This document shows, one piece after another, positions 15,461 through 24,739 of a DNA stretch of 52,490 nt. A program made the translations under genes and the position numbers. Origin of the DNA: Haloechinothrix aidingensis (GTDB lineage: Bacteria; Actinomycetota; Actinomycetes; Mycobacteriales; Pseudonocardiaceae); NCBI RefSeq assembly GCF_013450155.1, contig NZ_JACCKD010000002.1, positions 1-52,490 on the forward strand. The letters run 5' to 3'. Below the pieces are notes generated by a model. That model was not told where the DNA came from and ran no database searches. It worked only from the letters and a program-made list of their open reading frames with translations. Numbering within the stretch: position 1 is the stretch's first letter; each line of letters starts with the position of its first letter.

Positions 15461-16345
15461 ATGACCACTGTGGGATTCATCGGCCTCGGCATCATGGGCG
15501 GCCCGATGGCCGCGAACCTCGCCTCGGCCGGCTACGACGTCATCGGGTACAACCGCAGCAGGCCCGCGATCGACAAGCTCGTCGAGCAGGGCGGCCGCGC
15601 GGCCGACTCGATCGGTGCCGCCGTCCGCGACGCCGACATCGTGGTGTCGATGCTGCCGGACTCCCCCGACGTCGCCGAGGTGGCACTCGGTGAGGACGGC
15701 GTGCTGGCCAACGCCAAGGACAACCTGCTCTACATCGACTGCAGCACCATCCGGCCGGACACCTCGCGCACCGTCGCCGAGCAGGCCTCACCTCGCGGGG
15801 TGCGGGTACTCGACGCGCCGGTCAGCGGCGGCGAGCAGGGAGCCATCGACGGCGCTCTGTCGATCATGGTCGGGGGTGCGGACGCCGACTTCGCCGCCGC
15901 CGAACCGGTGCTGAACACGGTCGGCAAGACCGTGGTGCACGTCGGTCCCGCCGGGGCGGGCCAGACCGTCAAGGCAGCCAACCAGCTCATCGTCGCCGGC
16001 ACGCTCGAGCTCGTCGCCGAGGCCATCGTCTTCCTGGAAGCGCACGGGGTGGACACCGAGGCCGCGGTCAAGGTCCTCTCCGGCGGGCTGGCCGGCAACG
16101 CCATCCTCGACCGCAAGGGCACGGCCATGCTGGCCCGCCAGTTCAACCCGGGCTTCCGCCTCGAACTGCACCACAAGGACCTCGGGATCGTGCAGGCGGC
16201 AGCTCGCGATGCCGGCGTGACCATCCCGCTGGGCTCCGCGGTATCCCAGCTGGTCGCAGCCCTGGTGGCGCGCGGGGACGGTGCGCTCGACCACTCCGGC
16301 CTGCTCAAGCTCGTCGAGGAGCTGTCCGGCCGAGCGGACCAGTAG
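15461..16345 (+). CDS. glxR: Tartronate semialdehyde reductase (2-hydroxy-3-oxopropionate reductase)
   Basis: 294 residues of the beta-hydroxyacid dehydrogenase family. The NAD(P)-binding start is [29 protein letters not shown] binds substrate; the catalytic Lys is in [12 protein letters not shown]. It reduces tartronate semialdehyde, the Gcl product, to D-glycerate. It has a GAGGAG ribosome binding site and lies 25 bases after hyi. Related hydroxyisobutyrate dehydrogenases are hard to separate by sequence; the operon supports the call. Confidence 0.9.
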   Translation: MTTVGFIGLGIMGGPMAANLASAGYDVIGYNRSRPAIDKLVEQGGRAADSIGAAVRDADIVVSMLPDSPDVAEVALGEDGVLANAKDNLLYIDCSTIRPDTSRTVAEQASPRGVRVLDAPVSGGEQGAIDGALSIMVGGADADFAAAEPVLNTVGKTVVHVGPAGAGQTVKAANQLIVAGTLELVAEAIVFLEAHGVDTEAAVKVLSGGLAGNAILDRKGTAMLARQFNPGFRLELHHKDLGIVQAAARDAGVTIPLGSAVSQLVAALVARGDGALDHSGLLKLVEELSGRADQ

Positions 16346-16394
16346 GACGCCCCCGCCTGTCCCCCCATCCCTCGCTTCCCCCTGGAGAATGGCC

Positions 16395-18212
16395 ATGCCT
16401 CGAATGACGGCCGCACGCGCGGCTGTGGAAGTCCTCAAACGCGAGGGCGTGTCGAACGCCTTCGGCATTCCCGGTGCCGCTATCAACCCCCTGTACGCGG
16501 CGATGCGCGACAGCGGAGGCATCGACCACGTGCTGGCCAGGCACGTCGAGGGTGCCTCGCACATGGCCGAGGGCTACACGCGAACGGCCGCGGGCAACAT
16601 CGGCGTGTGCATCGGCACATCGGGCCCCGCGGGCACGGACATGATCACGGGCTTGTACTCGGCGTCCGCCGACTCCGTGCCGATCCTGTGCATCACCGGC
16701 CAGGCACCCCGGTCGCGGCTGCACAAGGAGGACTTCCAGGCCGTCGACATCCCGTCGATCGCCAAGCCGCTGACGAAGATGGCGCTCACGGTCCTCGAGC
16801 CGTCCCAGGTTCCGGGTGCCTTCCAGCGAGCCTTCCACGAGATGCGCTCCGGGCGGCCGGGTCCGGTTCTCATCGACCTGCCTCTCGACGTGCAGCAGTC
16901 CGAGATCGAGTTCGACCCGGACACGTACGAGCCGCTTCCGGCCTACCGGCCGTCCGCCACCCGGGCGCAGATCGAGAAGGCGCTCGAGATGCTCTGCCAG
17001 GCAGAACGCCCACTGATCGTCGCGGGCGGCGGAGTCATCAACGCCGACGCCTCGGACCTGCTCGTCTCCTTCGCCGAGACCGTCGACGTCCCGGTCGTTC
17101 CCACGCTCATGGGCTGGGGAAGCATCCCCGACGACCACGAGCTGATGGCAGGAATGGCGGGTCTGCAGACCGCGCACCGCTACGGCAACGCCACCCTGCT
17201 GGAGTCCGACTTCGTGCTGGGTATCGGCAACCGTTGGGCCAACAGGCACACAGGCGGTCTGGAGACTTACACGCGGGGTCGCACCTTCGTGCACGTCGAT
17301 ATCGAGCCGACCCAGATCGGCAGGGTGTTCGCGCCCGACTACGGCATCACCTCGGACGCGGGCGCCGCGCTCGAGCTGTTCTCCGGTATCGCGCGCGAGT
17401 GGGCCGACAGCGGACAGCTGCCGGACCGCCGGGCCTGGGTCCGCGACTGCGCCGAGCGCAAGGAGACGCTGCATCGCCGGACGCACTTCGACGACGTGCC
17501 GATCAAGCCGCAGCGGGTGTACGAGGAGATGAACCGGGCGTTCGGGCCGGAGACCCGCTACGTCAGCTCGATCGGGCTGTCCCAGATCGCCGCGGCGCAG
17601 TTCCTGCACGTGTACCGGCCGCGGCACTGGATCAACTGTGGCCAGGCAGGCCCGCTCGGCTGGACCGTCCCCGCCGCACTGGGCGTGTGCAAGGCCGATC
17701 CCGAGGCCACGGTCGTCGCGCTGTCCGGCGACTACGATCTCCAGTTCCTGCTCGAGGAACTCGCGGTGGGTGCCCAGTTCAACCTGCCCTACGTGCACGT
17801 CGTGGTGAACAACTCCTACCTCGGCCTCATCCGGCAGGCACAGCGCCAGTTCGACATGGACTACTGCGTCCAGCTGTCCTTCGACAACATCAACACCCCC
17901 GAGCTGGGTGCCTACGGGGTGGACCACCTCAAGGTCGCGGAAGGGCTGGGATGCAAGGCGCTCCGGGTTACCGAACCGGACCAGCTCCTCCCCGCGTTCG
18001 ACGAGGCACGCAAGCTGATGCTCGAGTACCGGGTTCCGGTTCTTGTCGAGGCTATCCTCGAGCGCGTGACCAACATATCGATGGGAACCGAGATCGACGG
18101 CATCAACGAGTTCGAGGACCTGGCCACCACGCTGGAGGACGCCCCCACCAGCGTGGTGCCGCAGGCCCGCCAGGACGGCGCCGAACACGCCCGGCCTGCC
18201 CTGACGGACTGA
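16395..18212 (+). CDS. gcl: Glyoxylate carboligase
   Basis: 605 residues of the thiamine-diphosphate family. It joins two glyoxylates into tartronate semialdehyde plus CO2. Where most ThDP enzymes have the activating Glu, this has Val ([15 protein letters not shown] near residue 50), a diagnostic feature of Gcl. The ThDP motif [14 protein letters not shown] ... NNSYLGLI is near residue 440. ATG 16395 is preferred: GGAGA ends six bases before it, while the ATG at 16389 is too close. glxK follows six bases after the stop. Confidence 0.93.
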   Translation: MPRMTAARAAVEVLKREGVSNAFGIPGAAINPLYAAMRDSGGIDHVLARHVEGASHMAEGYTRTAAGNIGVCIGTSGPAGTDMITGLYSASADSVPILCITGQAPRSRLHKEDFQAVDIPSIAKPLTKMALTVLEPSQVPGAFQRAFHEMRSGRPGPVLIDLPLDVQQSEIEFDPDTYEPLPAYRPSATRAQIEKALEMLCQAERPLIVAGGGVINADASDLLVSFAETVDVPVVPTLMGWGSIPDDHELMAGMAGLQTAHRYGNATLLESDFVLGIGNRWANRHTGGLETYTRGRTFVHVDIEPTQIGRVFAPDYGITSDAGAALELFSGIAREWADSGQLPDRRAWVRDCAERKETLHRRTHFDDVPIKPQRVYEEMNRAFGPETRYVSSIGLSQIAAAQFLHVYRPRHWINCGQAGPLGWTVPAALGVCKADPEATVVALSGDYDLQFLLEELAVGAQFNLPYVHVVVNNSYLGLIRQAQRQFDMDYCVQLSFDNINTPELGAYGVDHLKVAEGLGCKALRVTEPDQLLPAFDEARKLMLEYRVPVLVEAILERVTNISMGTEIDGINEFEDLATTLEDAPTSVVPQARQDGAEHARPALTD

Positions 18213-18218
18213 CCGGCG

Positions 18219-19394
18219 ATGAGCACCGGTCATGTCCTCATCGCCCCGGACAAGTTCAAGGGGTCACTGACCGCGCCCGAGGTCGCCGGGCACCTGGCCG
18301 CGGGCCTGGCCCGCGCGTTGTCAGCCGGGTCGCACGGCCCGGACGTGCGCCGGGTGCCGGTGGCCGACGGCGGGGACGGCACCCTGGAGGCCGCTCTCGC
18401 AGCGGGCTTCCGGGCCGTTCCCGTGCCGTGTACCGGGCCGACGGGGCAGCCGATCGAGTCGTCCTACGCCGAACGCGACGGCGTCGCGGTGGTCGAGCTC
18501 GCCGACGCCTCCGGGCTGCGCAGGCTGCCCGGAGGCGTGCGCGCGCCGATGCGCGCGTCCTCCTACGGCACCGGTGAGCTGGTCCGCGCCGCTCTGGACG
18601 CGGGATGCCGCGAGATCGTGCTCGGTCTCGGCGGCAGTGCCTGCACCGACGGAGGGGCGGGGATGTTGCGGGCGCTGGGGCTGCGCCTGACCGACGCGCA
18701 CGGAGCGGACCTGGGGCCGGGCGGGGAAGGGCTGCTCGAGCTCGCCCGCGTGGACACCTCCCGGCTCCACCCGGGCGTGCACGACGCGCGCATCGTGGTG
18801 GCGTGTGACGTCGACAATCCGCTTCTCGGGCCGCACGGGGCAGCGCAGGTGTACGGCCGCCAGAAGGGCGCCGACCGTGTCCTGGCAGGCGAGCTGGACC
18901 GGGCGCTGGCTCACTGGGCGGAGGTCCTGCACCGCGATGCCGGGATCGCCGGCGGAGCAGCCGAGATCCCCGGCGCGGGAGCGGCGGGCGGTGTCGGTTT
19001 CGCCGCGCTCGCGGTCCTCGGCGCGACGGTCCGCCCCGGTATCGAGTACCTGCTCGACCTCGTGGGCTTTCCCGCTGCGCTGGCAGGCGCGGGGTTGGTG
19101 ATCACCGGCGAGGGCTCGGTCGATCGTCAGACCCTGCGCGGTAAGGCCCCGGCCGGGGTGGCCAAGGCCGCCCGCCGTGCCGGGGTGCCCGTACTGGCGG
19201 TCGCGGGCCGCTGCCTCATCACCGGCACCGAGCTCGTCGACGCGGGCTTCGCGGGCGCGTACGCGCTGACCGACCTCGAACCCGACCCGGACCGGTGTGT
19301 CGCCGAAGCGGGCGCCCTGCTCGAGCGGCTGGCAGCGGAACGGCTGGCCAGGGACCCGCTGATGCCGCAGGTCCCGGAACCGGACAGCGGATGA
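18219..19394 (+). CDS. glxK: Glycerate kinase
   Basis: 391 residues, GlxK/GarK family. Blocks are APDKFKGSLTAPEVA at the start, VPVADGGDGT, GLGGSACTDGGAGM near residue 140, CDVDNPLLG and the glycine-rich GAGAAGGVGFA. It phosphorylates D-glycerate, ending the glyoxylate-to-glycolysis route. The family makes 2-phosphoglycerate in the better studied members. It follows gcl by six bases. Confidence 0.92.
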   Translation: MSTGHVLIAPDKFKGSLTAPEVAGHLAAGLARALSAGSHGPDVRRVPVADGGDGTLEAALAAGFRAVPVPCTGPTGQPIESSYAERDGVAVVELADASGLRRLPGGVRAPMRASSYGTGELVRAALDAGCREIVLGLGGSACTDGGAGMLRALGLRLTDAHGADLGPGGEGLLELARVDTSRLHPGVHDARIVVACDVDNPLLGPHGAAQVYGRQKGADRVLAGELDRALAHWAEVLHRDAGIAGGAAEIPGAGAAGGVGFAALAVLGATVRPGIEYLLDLVGFPAALAGAGLVITGEGSVDRQTLRGKAPAGVAKAARRAGVPVLAVAGRCLITGTELVDAGFAGAYALTDLEPDPDRCVAEAGALLERLAAERLARDPLMPQVPEPDSG

Positions 19395-19463
19395 CCCGGC
19401 GGGCCGTGGCAGGCAACGCTCGCTGACCTTCGGGCAGCGACCGGCGCGGCCCGGGAACTAGAG

Positions 19464-19481
19464 TCTCCGGTACGGCGGAGA
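19464..19481 (+). promoter_or_regulatory. Small palindrome before the allantoicase gene
   Basis: TCTCCG at 19464-19469 and CGGAGA at 19476-19481 are inverted copies around six bases. A TAGAGT -10-like hexamer lies directly upstream at 19459-19464. The 121-base gap after glxK therefore may hold a separate promoter for allantoicase. Weak evidence. Confidence 0.3.
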
Positions 19482-19515
19482 ATGTCAGCACCAGCAGTAA
19501 GCAGGAGGGACGGCC

Positions 19516-20697
19516 ATGACGACCATGGACTTCGGCGCGTTACCCGATCTGGCCGGGCGCGCCCTCGGTGGCGCCGTCGTCGCGGCGAGCGACGAGTTCT
19601 TCGCCGAGAAGGAGAACCTGCTCACGCCGCAGGCGCCGGAGTTCCGGCCGCACACGTTCGGCCACAAGGGGCAGGTCTACGACGGCTGGGAGACGCGGCG
19701 CAGGCGCGATGCCGGGCACGACTGGGCGGTCATCCGGCTGGGTGCCCCCGGGGTCATCCACGGCATCACGGTGGACACCGCGTTCTTCACGGGCAACTAT
19801 CCCGAACACTGTTCGGTCGAGGCGACCTCGGTGTCCGGCTACCCGTCGCCGGAAGAGCTCGGTGACGACAGCGTGGAGTGGGTCGAGATCGTACCGAAGG
19901 AGGCTCTCAAGGGGGACTCGAACAACCTGTTCGCCGTCCCCTGCGACCAGCGCTTCACCCATGTGCGGTTGAACATCTTCCCGGACGGCGGGGTGGCCCG
20001 GCTGCGCGTGCACGGCGAGGTTCTCGCCGACCCCCGTTCGTTCGCCGGTATGCCACTGGACCTGGCCGCCCAGGAGAACGGCGGCGTAGTCACCGGCTGT
20101 TCCAACCGCTTCTTCTCCTCCCCGAACAACCTGCTGATGCCCGGGTATGCCCGCGTGATGGGTGAGGGCTGGGAGACGGCGCGGCGGCGCGACGACGGCA
20201 ACGACTGGGTCGAGGTGCGCCTTGCTGCGGAGGGGACCGTCCACCAGGTGGAGATCGACACCACGCACTTCAAGGGCAACGCCCCCGGGTGGTTCCGGCT
20301 CACCGGCACGGTCCGAACCGATACTCAGCCGCGCGAGGTGGAGCTCCTCGGCCGCACCCGCCTGCAGCCGGACACCCGGCACCGGTTCCCCGTCACGGCC
20401 GACGAGCCCGTGGACCACGTCCGCGTCGACGTCTACCCGGATGGCGGGTTCGCGCGGCTACGCGTCTACGGTGACCTCACCCCGGCCGGGCGCGCCCGTA
20501 TCGGCCTCGCATGGTTCAACAGCCTCCAGCACGACCGCGGCTACGCGCTGCTGAGCGAGGAGGGCGGCCTGCCAGCACCAGCCACCCGGGCGATCCTCGC
20601 CGATCGCCCGTACAGCGACGTCGAGGCACTCCGTACCGCCGCACACCGCGCGGACACCGACCCGTCCCCGGTCGAGCGGCTCGTGCTCGGCACCTGA
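19516..20697 (+). CDS. alc: Allantoicase
   Basis: 393 residues made of two similar halves. Half one has FFAEKENLLTP, GWETRRRRDAGHDW and DTAFFTGNYP; half two has FFSSPNNLLMP, GWETARRRDDGNDW and DTTHFKGNAP. It hydrolyses allantoate to ureidoglycolate and urea. The ATG follows GGAGGG at proper spacing. It shares a strand with the glyoxylate genes, which would consume its downstream product. The next small gene lies 75 bases on. No ureidoglycolate lyase of the AllA family is present in the window. Confidence 0.93.
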   Translation: MTTMDFGALPDLAGRALGGAVVAASDEFFAEKENLLTPQAPEFRPHTFGHKGQVYDGWETRRRRDAGHDWAVIRLGAPGVIHGITVDTAFFTGNYPEHCSVEATSVSGYPSPEELGDDSVEWVEIVPKEALKGDSNNLFAVPCDQRFTHVRLNIFPDGGVARLRVHGEVLADPRSFAGMPLDLAAQENGGVVTGCSNRFFSSPNNLLMPGYARVMGEGWETARRRDDGNDWVEVRLAAEGTVHQVEIDTTHFKGNAPGWFRLTGTVRTDTQPREVELLGRTRLQPDTRHRFPVTADEPVDHVRVDVYPDGGFARLRVYGDLTPAGRARIGLAWFNSLQHDRGYALLSEEGGLPAPATRAILADRPYSDVEALRTAAHRADTDPSPVERLVLGT

Positions 20698-20772
20698 CGC
20701 CGGACCCGGCGTCGAACGACAGCGAACCCCAACGAATCAGGCGACACAGCAGGAACGGCTCAGGAGGTCGAT

Positions 20773-21165
20773 GTGGTCCACATGTTCCTCAACGGCGGCG
20801 GCATGCGCGGCGGCCCGCTGCATCCCTACCTGCGCGGCGCGCCGCTGGTGCGGACGGCGCGCACCGCGGCGAAGTACCGCTTCTACTCGGTCGATGACCG
20901 CTTCCCCGCGCTGGAGCCGACCGACTCGGCGGGCACGTCCGTGGCCGGTGAGGTCTACGAGCTCCCCCTGGACACACTGCGTGACTCCCTGCTGCCCGCC
21001 GAGCCGGCCGAGGTCGAGCTCGGTGTGATCGAGCTCGAGGACGGCGCACCCGCCCTGGCTGTGCTGCTGCGCAAGGAGTACCGGCAGGAAGCCCGTCTGA
21101 TCGACATCTCGCACCTCGGCTCCTGGCGCGAGTACCAGGACAGCCGCGAGCACGAGGACGGCTGA
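20773..21165 (+). CDS. Small protein like the allophanate hydrolase C-terminal (GGCT-fold) domain
   Basis: 130 residues. FLNGGGMRGGPLHPYLRG, then ARTAAKYRFYSV, a central AGEVYELP and LGVIELEDG match the C-terminal domain of allophanate hydrolases, which has a gamma-glutamylcyclotransferase-like fold. Here it stands alone, without an amidase domain. GTG 20773 follows AGGAGG by five bases. The place right after allantoicase suggests a role in handling ureidoglycolate, allophanate or a related ureido compound; that is inference. A strong terminator follows. Confidence 0.6.
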   Translation: MVHMFLNGGGMRGGPLHPYLRGAPLVRTARTAAKYRFYSVDDRFPALEPTDSAGTSVAGEVYELPLDTLRDSLLPAEPAEVELGVIELEDGAPALAVLLRKEYRQEARLIDISHLGSWREYQDSREHEDG

Positions 21166-21208
21166 ACCCACCCCGTTTCGGGCCTGCCGGCACCCCGTGT
21201 CGGGCACA

Positions 21209-21247
21209 CGAACACCCCGTGTCGACCGTGTCGGCACGGGGTGTTCG
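21209..21247. terminator. Bidirectional terminator between convergent operons
   Basis: CGAACACCCCGTG at 21209-21221 and CACGGGGTGTTCG at 21235-21247 are a perfect 13-bp inverted repeat with a 13-base loop. It lies between the plus-strand alc operon and the minus-strand permease gene. Just upstream, CACCCCGTGTCG-like copies occur, so the stem may have grown from a short repeat. Confidence 0.8.
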
Positions 21248-21258
21248 TCGCGCGGGGC

Positions 21259-22653
21259 TCACCCGCGGGGCGTGTCCTCCTCCGCGAGGCCCGGGCTCCC
21301 GTCCGGGGGCGCACCGGCACCGGTGCCATCACTGCTCGCGCGCCCGAGCACGTTGAACAGCACGTTGAGCACCAGCGCCGCCACGAATCCGCCGACGATG
21401 CCGGAGTGCATGATCATGGCGAGCCACTCCGGGAAGGCCTCGTAGAACTCCGGCGCCGCGATGGGTATGACACCGAATCCCAACGCGACCGCCACGATGA
21501 CGAGGTTGAGGTTGTTGTCGAAGTCGACCTTCGCCAGCGTCCGGACCCCGGCCGCGGCGACCGAGCCGAACAGCACGAGACCCGCCCCTCCGAGGACCGG
21601 CATCGGGATGGTGGCCACGATGCGCCCGAGGATCGGGAACAGGCCGAGCGTGATCAGGATCAGGCCACCGACGGCGACGACGTACCGGCTCTTGATCCTG
21701 GTGAGCGCGATCAGCCCGACGTTCTGTGAGAAGGTACTGCCGGGGAACGAGTTGAGCACCGGCCCGAACACGGCAGCGCTGACGTCGGCTCGCAACCCGT
21801 TCGCCAACCTCCGGCTGTCCACTTCGGTCCCCACGATCTCCCCGACCGCCAAGATGTCCGCGATCCCTTCGGCGAGGATGACCACCATGACGATGCACAT
21901 CGTCACGATCGCGGCGATGTGGAACTCCGGGAGTCCGAAGTAGAACGGCTGGCCGAACGAGAACACCGGCCCCTCGCCGACCTCGCTGAAGTCGACCCGT
22001 CCCGCGATCCCGGCGATCACGGTGCCGAGGATCAGGCCACCGAGCACGGCGAGCTTGCTCGCCGCCCCCGGCAGTACCCGGGCGAGCACGAGGACGATCA
22101 CCAGCGTCGCGGCGGCCAGCCCCAGGTCACCCAGGGGTGGCGGGCCACCGTCGGCCCCTTCCGTGATCCAGCCGGCGGCCACGGGCAGCAGCGACAACCC
22201 GATCACCGTGATCACACTGCCGGTGACCACCGGTGGGAAGAACCGGCGCAGCCCGGCCATGAACGGGATCAGCAGCAAGCCGAACACACCGGAGGCCATG
22301 GCCGCACCGAACACCACCGCCAGGCCGCTCTCCTCGGCGATCGCGGTCATGGCACTGACGGGGACGAAGGAGATCCCGATGACCACGGGAAGCTGGGCGC
22401 CGAACCGCCAGACCCCCAGGGTCTGCAGCACCGTGGCCAGCCCGCTGACCAGCAGTGCCGCGCTGACGAGGATGCCGAGCTCGGCGGTGGTGAGGCCGAT
22501 CGCACCACCGATGATCAGCGGGGGTGTCACCACGCCCGCGTACATCGTGAGGATGTGTTGCAGGCCGTAGAGCGTCAGCAGGTGCGGTGGCAGCTTCTCG
22601 TCCTCCGGCCGCGCCGAGCCGGCCCGCTGGGACGTTCTGCGTAGCGAGAACAT
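21259..22653 (-). CDS. NCS2 family urate/xanthine permease
   Basis: 464 residues with many hydrophobic helices. The first helix holds the NCS2 Gln-His pair in LYGLQHILTMYAG; the substrate region has AEGIADILAVGEIVG then EVDSRRLANGLRADV, typical of the urate/xanthine branch rather than uracil carriers. NSFPGSTFSQNVGLI is another family block. The start is ATG 22653 with AGGGAGG upstream; the frame extends further but lacks a better start. It is the last gene of the urate operon, 11 bases after urate oxidase. Substrate is inferred from context. Confidence 0.88.
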   Translation of the reverse strand: MFSLRRTSQRAGSARPEDEKLPPHLLTLYGLQHILTMYAGVVTPPLIIGGAIGLTTAELGILVSAALLVSGLATVLQTLGVWRFGAQLPVVIGISFVPVSAMTAIAEESGLAVVFGAAMASGVFGLLLIPFMAGLRRFFPPVVTGSVITVIGLSLLPVAAGWITEGADGGPPPLGDLGLAAATLVIVLVLARVLPGAASKLAVLGGLILGTVIAGIAGRVDFSEVGEGPVFSFGQPFYFGLPEFHIAAIVTMCIVMVVILAEGIADILAVGEIVGTEVDSRRLANGLRADVSAAVFGPVLNSFPGSTFSQNVGLIALTRIKSRYVVAVGGLILITLGLFPILGRIVATIPMPVLGGAGLVLFGSVAAAGVRTLAKVDFDNNLNLVIVAVALGFGVIPIAAPEFYEAFPEWLAMIMHSGIVGGFVAALVLNVLFNVLGRASSDGTGAGAPPDGSPGLAEEDTPRG

Positions 22654-22664
22654 CACGCCTCCCT

Positions 22665-23570
22665 TCAGCAGAAGCCCGGTACCGCGTGCCACGCGGACTC
22701 GGCCTCGGTTACGTCGTCACGGCGCACGGACACGTCGATCAACCCGTAGGGGCGGTCGGCAGCATGGAACACCTCGCCGGGGTTTTCCAGCCCGAACGGC
22801 TCGAGGTCGAACAGGAAGTGATGCTTGTTCGGAGCCGAGAACCGGATCTCTGCGATGTCGGTGTGCTGCTCGAGCACGGCCTTGCCCATCTCGTAGAGCG
22901 ACTGCTGCAGTGCCTTGCTGTGCACCTCGGCGAACCGTCGCAGCAGGGTCGCTCGCACCGCCGAGTAGCTCTTACCCCAGTCCACCTCCGTGCCGAGGTA
23001 GCGCCACCTTGCGACCAGCGAGGTCGCCAGCACCCGGTCGTCGGTCTCGGCGAGCGTGGTGTAGCCGTCGGTGCGAAACCCCTGGAACTCCGATCCCGTC
23101 GTCTTCGCGAGCACGAGGTCGTTCAACCCGGAGATCACCCACGCCTGCCGGTCGGCACCGTGCCCGCGCACCGTGACCACGGTGGTGCGCGTCTCCTGCC
23201 CGGATCGTACGAAGGAATGATCGTGACCGTGACCGTCGATATCGATGCGATCCCAGCCGTGCTCGGAGACATCGATCTTGGCTTCGGTGGCCGCGGGCGT
23301 CTGCCGCACGAAGTGCTCCCCCAGCTCGAGCGCGAAGTCCTCGATCTGCCCGACGCCTCGCTCGGACGCGAAGGCGAACACCGTGTTCTTCTGCGTGTCG
23401 GTCGGCAGTACCTCACCCTGGTCACCGTCGACGTGGGCCTCGGTGAAGTCGCCGCGCAGTGCCGTGGAGACCGTGAGATCTCGGATATGGTGCCGGGCGG
23501 TGTCACGGTATACCCGGACGACGTGGCACTCGGCCTTGCCGTACTGGTTCGTTCCCAGGACAACAGCCAT
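22665..23570 (-). CDS. uox: Urate oxidase (uricase)
   Basis: 301 residues. It oxidises urate to 5-hydroxyisourate without a cofactor. The Lys-Thr-His catalytic set is visible: Lys in NQYGKAE near residue 12, Thr in LPTDTQKNTV near 60, and His in SAPNKHHFLFDL near 255. ATG 23570 has GGGAG upstream and lies two bases after the HIU hydrolase stop, so coupling is likely. Only the length from this ATG fits the family. Confidence 0.94.
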   Translation of the reverse strand: MAVVLGTNQYGKAECHVVRVYRDTARHHIRDLTVSTALRGDFTEAHVDGDQGEVLPTDTQKNTVFAFASERGVGQIEDFALELGEHFVRQTPAATEAKIDVSEHGWDRIDIDGHGHDHSFVRSGQETRTTVVTVRGHGADRQAWVISGLNDLVLAKTTGSEFQGFRTDGYTTLAETDDRVLATSLVARWRYLGTEVDWGKSYSAVRATLLRRFAEVHSKALQQSLYEMGKAVLEQHTDIAEIRFSAPNKHHFLFDLEPFGLENPGEVFHAADRPYGLIDVSVRRDDVTEAESAWHAVPGFC

Positions 23571-23572
23571 GG

Positions 23573-23905
23573 TCAGCTCCCTCGGTAGGTGGTGTAGGAG
23601 TACGGGCTGAGCAGGATCGGGACATGGAAGTGCGCGTTCGCGTCGGTGACGGTGAACGTCACGACGACCTCGGGGAAGAAGCAGGGCCGCCCCGCGTCGG
23701 CGAAGTACGTGCCGGTGTCGAAGACGAGCCGGTAGGTACCCGTGCCCGCCGCCCCGTCGAAGGATCCGACCCGACCGTCGGCATCGGTGGCGTCCGAGCC
23801 GAGCAGGCGCCCGCCGTCGGTCTCCCGGCTCTCCAGCCGTACCGGGACCCCGGCTGCCGGCAGGCCCCGCGCGGCGTCCAGGACGTGTGTGCTGATCGTG
23901 GTCAT
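23573..23905 (-). CDS. hiuH: 5-Hydroxyisourate hydrolase (transthyretin-like)
   Basis: 110 residues, the family length. The N-terminal STHVLDAARGLPAAGVPVRL and the C-terminal Tyr-Arg-Gly-Ser end (YRGS) are signatures of HIU hydrolases as opposed to transthyretin. The His, Arg and Ser catalytic set is conserved. It converts HIU to OHCU. The start ATG overlaps the stop of the OHCU decarboxylase gene (ATGA). Confidence 0.94.
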   Translation of the reverse strand: MTTISTHVLDAARGLPAAGVPVRLESRETDGGRLLGSDATDADGRVGSFDGAAGTGTYRLVFDTGTYFADAGRPCFFPEVVVTFTVTDANAHFHVPILLSPYSYTTYRGS

Positions 23906-24444
23906 CCGTCAAGCACCCTTTCCACACGCAGTAGTGCGATCTTGCGGAGTTCCTCCGCAACGACGCGCCGCTCGGTCGCCTCGTCATGGCCGAGCCGGGC
24001 GCGCGCGGCATCGAGAATCTGCGCCGAGGTCATACCCGCGGCACAGATGAGGAACACCCGCCCGAACCGGCGTTCGTAGTCCAGGTTCACCTCCTTCAAC
24101 TGCCGCAGCGATGCCTCGTCGCGTTCCACGCCGCGCTGTTCGCCCCGCGACCACGACGACTCGCGGCCGGAGTCCGCGGGGAGGTCGCCGATGCGAGGAT
24201 GCGCGGCGAGCGCACGGTCCACTTCGGTGGGAGTCAACCGTCGCGCCGCCAGATCGGCATGTTCGAGTAGCCGGCGACGGTCGGCGTACGGCCGGCCGCA
24301 CAGCACCGCCTCCACCCAGGCGGGGACATCGCAGCAGGCGTGCAGAAGCTCCCTCGCCTCCTCCGCCGGTAGCTCGTTGAACCGCGCTACGCCGGACTCG
24401 CCGAATTCACCGGAGGAGCCCGGTACCGGATACGCCGCAGCCAT
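23902..24444 (-). CDS. OHCU decarboxylase
   Basis: 180 residues from the chosen ATG. It makes S-allantoin from OHCU. Blocks are ELLHACCDVPAWVEAV with the catalytic His, AHPRIGD, and EVNLDYERRFGRVFLICAAG. ATG 24444 has AAAGGTGG about eight bases upstream; a GTG at 24471 would add nine residues. First gene of the urate operon, with the permease last. The upstream region carries overlapping TTTC/GAAA palindromes. Confidence 0.9.
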   Translation of the reverse strand: MAAAYPVPGSSGEFGESGVARFNELPAEEARELLHACCDVPAWVEAVLCGRPYADRRRLLEHADLAARRLTPTEVDRALAAHPRIGDLPADSGRESSWSRGEQRGVERDEASLRQLKEVNLDYERRFGRVFLICAAGMTSAQILDAARARLGHDEATERRVVAEELRKIALLRVERVLDG

Positions 24445-24486
24445 TTCCAGCCACCTTTCCCGGATTCGCACGCGGGTGACCTGCGC

Positions 24487-24527
24487 ATTTCCCGCAACGC
24501 GAAATCGTGGTTTCGGTTAACGGAAAC
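24487..24527 (-). promoter_or_regulatory. Overlapping TTTC/GAAA palindromes upstream of the urate operon
   Basis: GTTTC at 24510-24514 and GAAAC at 24523-24527 flank GTTAAC, an 18-base palindrome with one mismatched pair. CGAAA/TTTCG at 24500-24515 and ATTTC/GAAAT at 24487-24505 overlap it. Such spaced half-sites are typical of IclR-type operators. The site lies 43-83 bases before the OHCU decarboxylase start. Confidence 0.5.
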
Positions 24528-24739
24528 AGTAGGATCCAGCACTCGCTCGAGTCAACAGTTTGTTGAAAATTGACGTGACGCGGATCTCAGCGCCCTCCCG
24601 TGAGCTTCTCGGCCCGACGCGGTCCGTGCGGGCTCAGCCGAGGGCACCCCTGCCGCGATGAGTTCCGGACGGGTCGCGGGTCTGTACCGCTGACCGCCGT
24701 TGTACGACGCTGCCCGGCACGAGACACCAGGAGGACACC

